This document shows, piece after piece, positions 42,953-45,172 of a stretch of DNA of 45,172 bases. The DNA is taken from the NCBI GenBank assembly GCA_012512925.1, contig JAAZDE010000110.1, positions 1 through 45,172 of the forward strand. The letters run 5' to 3'. The stretch comes from Desulfuromonadaceae bacterium (GTDB taxonomy: Bacteria > Desulfobacterota > Desulfuromonadia > Desulfuromonadales > JAAYDE01). Position 1 is the first letter of the stretch. Each line of letters starts with the position of its first letter. Below the pieces are notes generated by a model. It was not told the DNA's origin. It searched no databases and saw only the letters and a list, made by a program, of their open reading frames with translations. Position numbers and translations under genes: made by a program.

Positions 42953-44139
42953 CAACCCATCTCCATGAAAAACAGGGCCGCCACCGCATCCAGCAGAATT
43001 ACCACGAAAATCGACTGGACCACGCTGGAGGTGGTGTGAGCCCCCACCGAACTGGCGCTCCCCTCCACCTTGAATCCCTCCAGGCAACCGATCAAGGCGA
43101 TAAGAACGGCAAAAACGGGTGCCTTGGACATTCCGGTCAGGAAATGCCGCAGGGGAATGTCCTGGGCGATATTGAGAAAACGGATCAGAGAAATATCCAG
43201 CGAGACCACGGAGACCACCGCGCCGCCCGCCATTCCCGAAAGCATTGCCACAAAGGTCAGCAGGGGCAGGGTGATCAGGAGCGCCAGCATGCGCGGCAAG
43301 ACGAGTATTTCCATTGGATCGAGCCCCTGGGCGCGCAAGGCGTCCAGCTCTTCATTGACCTTCATGGAGCCGATCTGGGCGGTAAAGGCGCTGGCGGTGC
43401 GTCCCGCCAGCAGGATGGCGGTGAGCAGTACCCCGAACTCCCGCAGAAAGGAGTAGGCGACGAGATCCACCGTATAGATGGTGGCGCCGAAGTTGACCAG
43501 CACGGTGGCGCCCAGGAAGGCCACCACCGCTCCCACCAGGAAGGTGAGCAGGGAGACGATGGGCAGGGCGTTGAGCCCCGTCTGATGGATATGGGTCACC
43601 AGGGAGATCATGCGCCAGCGCCTGGGCCGTGGCACGACGGCGGCCAGGGTGATCAGGGCCAGTCCCAGAAAGTTGAGCAACGACAGAATGGTCCTCCACA
43701 GGCCAACGGTGACCTTGCCAATATCGGCCAGCCAGTCGACCAGACCGTCTTTGCGGGCAGGGATCTTTTCCTCTGGCTTGTTGAGTGCCTCGCCCACCGC
43801 CAGCAGCAAGGCACGCCTTTCCGGGGCCAGTCCCGGCGCCGATTCGGCGAGGTTTCCCAGGCGGGAAGCACCCAACAGATTCGCCAGCAACGTGGCTCCG
43901 GCCGTGTCCAGGGCTGCCAGCTTTTTAAAATCCACCGTTGCGGAGCCATCTACAGGCAGCGCCGCAATCATTTTTTCCAGCTCTTTATAATGGGGCAGGG
44001 TCCAGGCCCCACTCAATTGCAGGCAGAGACCCTCCGCTGTTTGCTGCATGCTCAGGCTGCCTGGGAAGGGCTTGGCGGCGCCCGAAATGTCGGTGGAGGA
44101 AGTTTTGTCCATAGCTGGCGTCATGGGCACCATTTTCAC
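42949..44139 (-). CDS. mlaE: MlaE permease with fused N-terminal STAS (MlaB-like) domain
   Basis: Permease of the lipid transporter, 396 residues. Residues 30-115 form a STAS-type domain (LSGAWTLPHYKELE, LAALDTAGATLLANLL), equivalent to the separate MlaB of E. coli, and residues 150-395 are the MlaE membrane domain (EFGVLLTAILLAGRTASAF, GSMKVNEELDALRAQGLDPM). The start is uncertain: GTG at 44139, ATG at 44133 or ATG at 44124, all in frame and with modest ribosome sites. It heads the mlaEFD-lipoprotein operon, which may extend into the AOR and PLD genes. The 239 bases upstream (44140-44378) hold no gene; they include the terminator of the DtxR gene. Confidence 0.92.
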   Translation of the reverse strand: MKMVPMTPAMDKTSSTDISGAAKPFPGSLSMQQTAEGLCLQLSGAWTLPHYKELEKMIAALPVDGSATVDFKKLAALDTAGATLLANLLGASRLGNLAESAPGLAPERRALLLAVGEALNKPEEKIPARKDGLVDWLADIGKVTVGLWRTILSLLNFLGLALITLAAVVPRPRRWRMISLVTHIHQTGLNALPIVSLLTFLVGAVVAFLGATVLVNFGATIYTVDLVAYSFLREFGVLLTAILLAGRTASAFTAQIGSMKVNEELDALRAQGLDPMEILVLPRMLALLITLPLLTFVAMLSGMAGGAVVSVVSLDISLIRFLNIAQDIPLRHFLTGMSKAPVFAVLIALIGCLEGFKVEGSASSVGAHTTSSVVQSIFVVILLDAVAALFFMEMGW

Positions 44140-44358
44140 CTGAATCCGCGGAACGAAGATAGCCTCGGAAATTGGAGCTCCGATAAAAACGAGTGGCTCC
44201 CCAACTCGTTGGCTGTTTCATTGATTCTAACCTGTCGGCAAGAGGAAGGGAAGGCAGGAAAGGAGAGGTTGAAACCCGAAGGCGGTTTCGGCGGGACGAA
44301 AGGTCCGGGAAAAAGGTCGATGACTGAAAGTTTCCCGCCTTGGGAAAGAGGGTTCCCC

Positions 44359-44380
44359 CAACAAAAACCCGCCAGGGTTT
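44359..44380 (-). terminator. Intrinsic terminator after the DtxR-family gene
   Basis: On the minus strand AAACCC-TGGC-GGGTTT is followed by TTGTT. The hairpin begins at the stop codon of the regulator gene. Confidence 0.6.
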
Positions 44381-44885
44381 ATTTTTCCTCAATTTTGGCG
44401 GGGAGCTTTTTCAGGCAGCTGCTGCATTTTTCCCGGTTCACTTGTTCCGAGCGGCAATATTTGCTGAAGTGATCCAACCAGTCGGCGCCGGTGCGGGGGC
44501 ATTCCCGGACAAAATCGACGAAGCAGATCAGTTTTTTCAGCGACTCCGGATCGATGGCATGCTCCATGCGGCAGGCGGTGGCGTCGGCCGTGGCAACATC
44601 CACTTGCAGAATTTCATGAAGAAAATATTTCAATGTTCTGTGCCGGTGGTTGATGTCCAGGGCGATCCTTTTCCCTTCCGGGGTCAGGGTAATGAAGGCA
44701 TAAGGTGAATAATTGATCAGGCCTTTTTCCCCCAAAACCTTCAGGGCACCGGTAACCGAACCCGGTTTGATGGCGAGCTTTGCGGCGATGTCCTTGGTGC
44801 GCGCCACCTTGCTGGTCTTTTCCAGATCGAGAATGGTCTCCAGGTAATTTTCCAGACTTTCGGAAAGCTCCAGGTTCGTCTTCAT
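44379..44885 (-). CDS. DtxR/MntR-family metal-dependent repressor with cysteine-rich tail
   Basis: A 168-residue metal-sensing repressor. The N-terminal winged helix is at residues 5-70 (ENYLETILDLEK, TKDIAAKLAIKPGSVTGALKVL). The metal and dimer domain at about 75-125 keeps the CRMEH motif (Cys105, Glu108, His109) known from DtxR/IdeR, with HRHRTLKYFL ahead of it. There is no SH3 domain. Instead a tail with Cys121, Cys129, Cys144, Cys154 and Cys157 (RECPRTGADW, KCSSCLKK) is present, able to bind a metal or iron-sulfur cluster. The Cys form at 105 points to iron rather than manganese sensing. A divergent unit starts about 150 bases away and carries a DtxR-box-like half-site. Confidence 0.9.
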   Translation of the reverse strand: MKTNLELSESLENYLETILDLEKTSKVARTKDIAAKLAIKPGSVTGALKVLGEKGLINYSPYAFITLTPEGKRIALDINHRHRTLKYFLHEILQVDVATADATACRMEHAIDPESLKKLICFVDFVRECPRTGADWLDHFSKYCRSEQVNREKCSSCLKKLPAKIEEK

Positions 44886-44965
44886 CTTTCCTCCAAATTT
44901 CTTTGAGAGTACAGGGGGTTATCTTCCCAGTCAAGCTGTTTGAAATGTTTTATGTAAAAAATGTA

Positions 44966-45000
44966 TTGACCTGCATAAAAAGTTAGGTTAAACAAACAAA
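44966..45000 (+). promoter_or_regulatory. Divergent promoter with DtxR-box-like site
   Basis: TTGACC at 44966-44971 can act as a -35. Overlapping the expected -10 region is TTAGGTTAAACAAACAAA (44983-45000), whose left half TTAGGTTA matches the DtxR/IdeR box half-site while the right half is degenerate. This suggests metal-dependent repression of the rightward transcript by the neighbouring DtxR-family protein. Confidence 0.5.
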
Positions 45001-45032
45001 TATCCTGTTACATAAAGATTAACGGGAGGAAA

Positions 45033-45164
45033 ATGGCGGTGAGACAGGCGGCAACCATTGCCGGCAACAAGGTCGGCGGTAAGTCGGGGCGGAAAATCCG
45101 CGCCACCGCGCCGGCCTTCGGATCATCGGCCGTCTGTCAGCCCCGATCGCCGGCCGGTTGGTGA
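45033..45164 (+). CDS. Possible 43-residue basic leader ORF
   Basis: ATG preceded 5 bases upstream by GGGAGG opens a 43-codon frame ending in TGA, followed at once by GAGGAGGATA, a ribosome site for a gene outside the window. The peptide is basic and rich in Gly, Ala and Arg with no recognisable domain. It could be a regulatory leader peptide, a small protein of a metal-transport operon, or a by-product of a structured RNA leader, since the same bases can form GACAGGCGG/CCGTCTGTC (45043-45051 with 45130-45138) enclosing two hairpins. Confidence 0.4.
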   Translation: MAVRQAATIAGNKVGGKSGRKIRATAPAFGSSAVCQPRSPAGW

Positions 45165-45172
45165 GGAGGATA

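Noticed and set aside
43036-44472. 478-codon plus-strand frame opposite mlaE
   Set aside because: Gln/Gly/Arg-rich composition typical of an antisense frame; mlaE has a full family match.

Overview
This window looks like chromosomal core and accessory DNA of a Desulfuromonadales-type anaerobe (Geobacter/Pelobacter/Desulfuromonas relatives; former Deltaproteobacteria). That assignment is an inference from gene order and content: trpA-accD-folC-lptD; tilS-ftsH-folP-cdaA-cdaR-glmM-acpS-nnrD; a stand-alone citramalate synthase beside lysC; a liv transporter operon carrying two acyl-CoA ligases; a tungsten/molybdopterin aldehyde:ferredoxin oxidoreductase; and a DtxR-type metal regulator. The DNA is GC-rich, which gives long meaningless antisense ORFs. 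No mobile element, CRISPR array, phage gene or rRNA was seen.

Left part (1-24.0 kb, all on +): trpA (5' end missing), accD, folC and lptD form a tight cluster. A secreted helix-hairpin-helix protein, a small FtsB/DivIC-like septum protein, argS and a SPOR-domain protein follow. Two CAT-anticodon tRNAs (initiator Met and probable elongator Met) come before tilS. From ftsH to tsaE/lpd the genes are packed, with repeated ATGA stop/start overlaps: ftsH-folP-cdaA-cdaR-glmM-acpS-nnrD-CBS protein-tsaE-lpd, then lysC, cimA and a second helix-hairpin-helix protein. This block joins envelope growth (GlmM), folate synthesis, protein quality control, cyclic-di-AMP synthesis (CdaA/CdaR), metabolite repair, tRNA modification and isoleucine/aspartate-family amino-acid synthesis.

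Middle part: a 51-residue zinc-ribbon protein with its own promoter-like region and a strong terminator marks the turn to the minus strand (24.4-33.0 kb). There a consensus sigma70 promoter (TTGACA/TATACT) reads into livG-fadD-livH-livM-livK-livF-paaK-like-CBS/ACT. The likely role is uptake of an amino or organic acid together with CoA activation. The next 0.5 kb has no clear gene but holds a plus-strand intrinsic terminator with no gene in front of it. It is followed by a proline-rich membrane-anchored orphan, a MarR regulator and a Kef-type antiporter with two C-terminal TrkA_C domains.

Right part (37.1-44.9 kb, minus): a DtxR-family regulator with a cysteine-rich tail, then an Mla-type lipid transporter (STAS-MlaE, MlaF, MlaD, PqiC-like lipoprotein), a GAPOR-like aldehyde:ferredoxin oxidoreductase and an overlapping phospholipase-D/cardiolipin-synthase-like lipoprotein. 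The final 0.3 kb, divergent from the DtxR gene, has a promoter with a DtxR-box half-site, a 43-codon basic leader ORF, and RNA-folding potential leading to a gene beyond the window edge.

The items most worth a second look are the GAPOR-like enzyme in a bacterial lipid-homeostasis operon, the PaaK-like ligase with an altered phosphate loop in a liv operon, the c-di-AMP cassette beside a plausible c-di-AMP-responsive antiporter, and the structured leader beside the Cys-tailed DtxR regulator.
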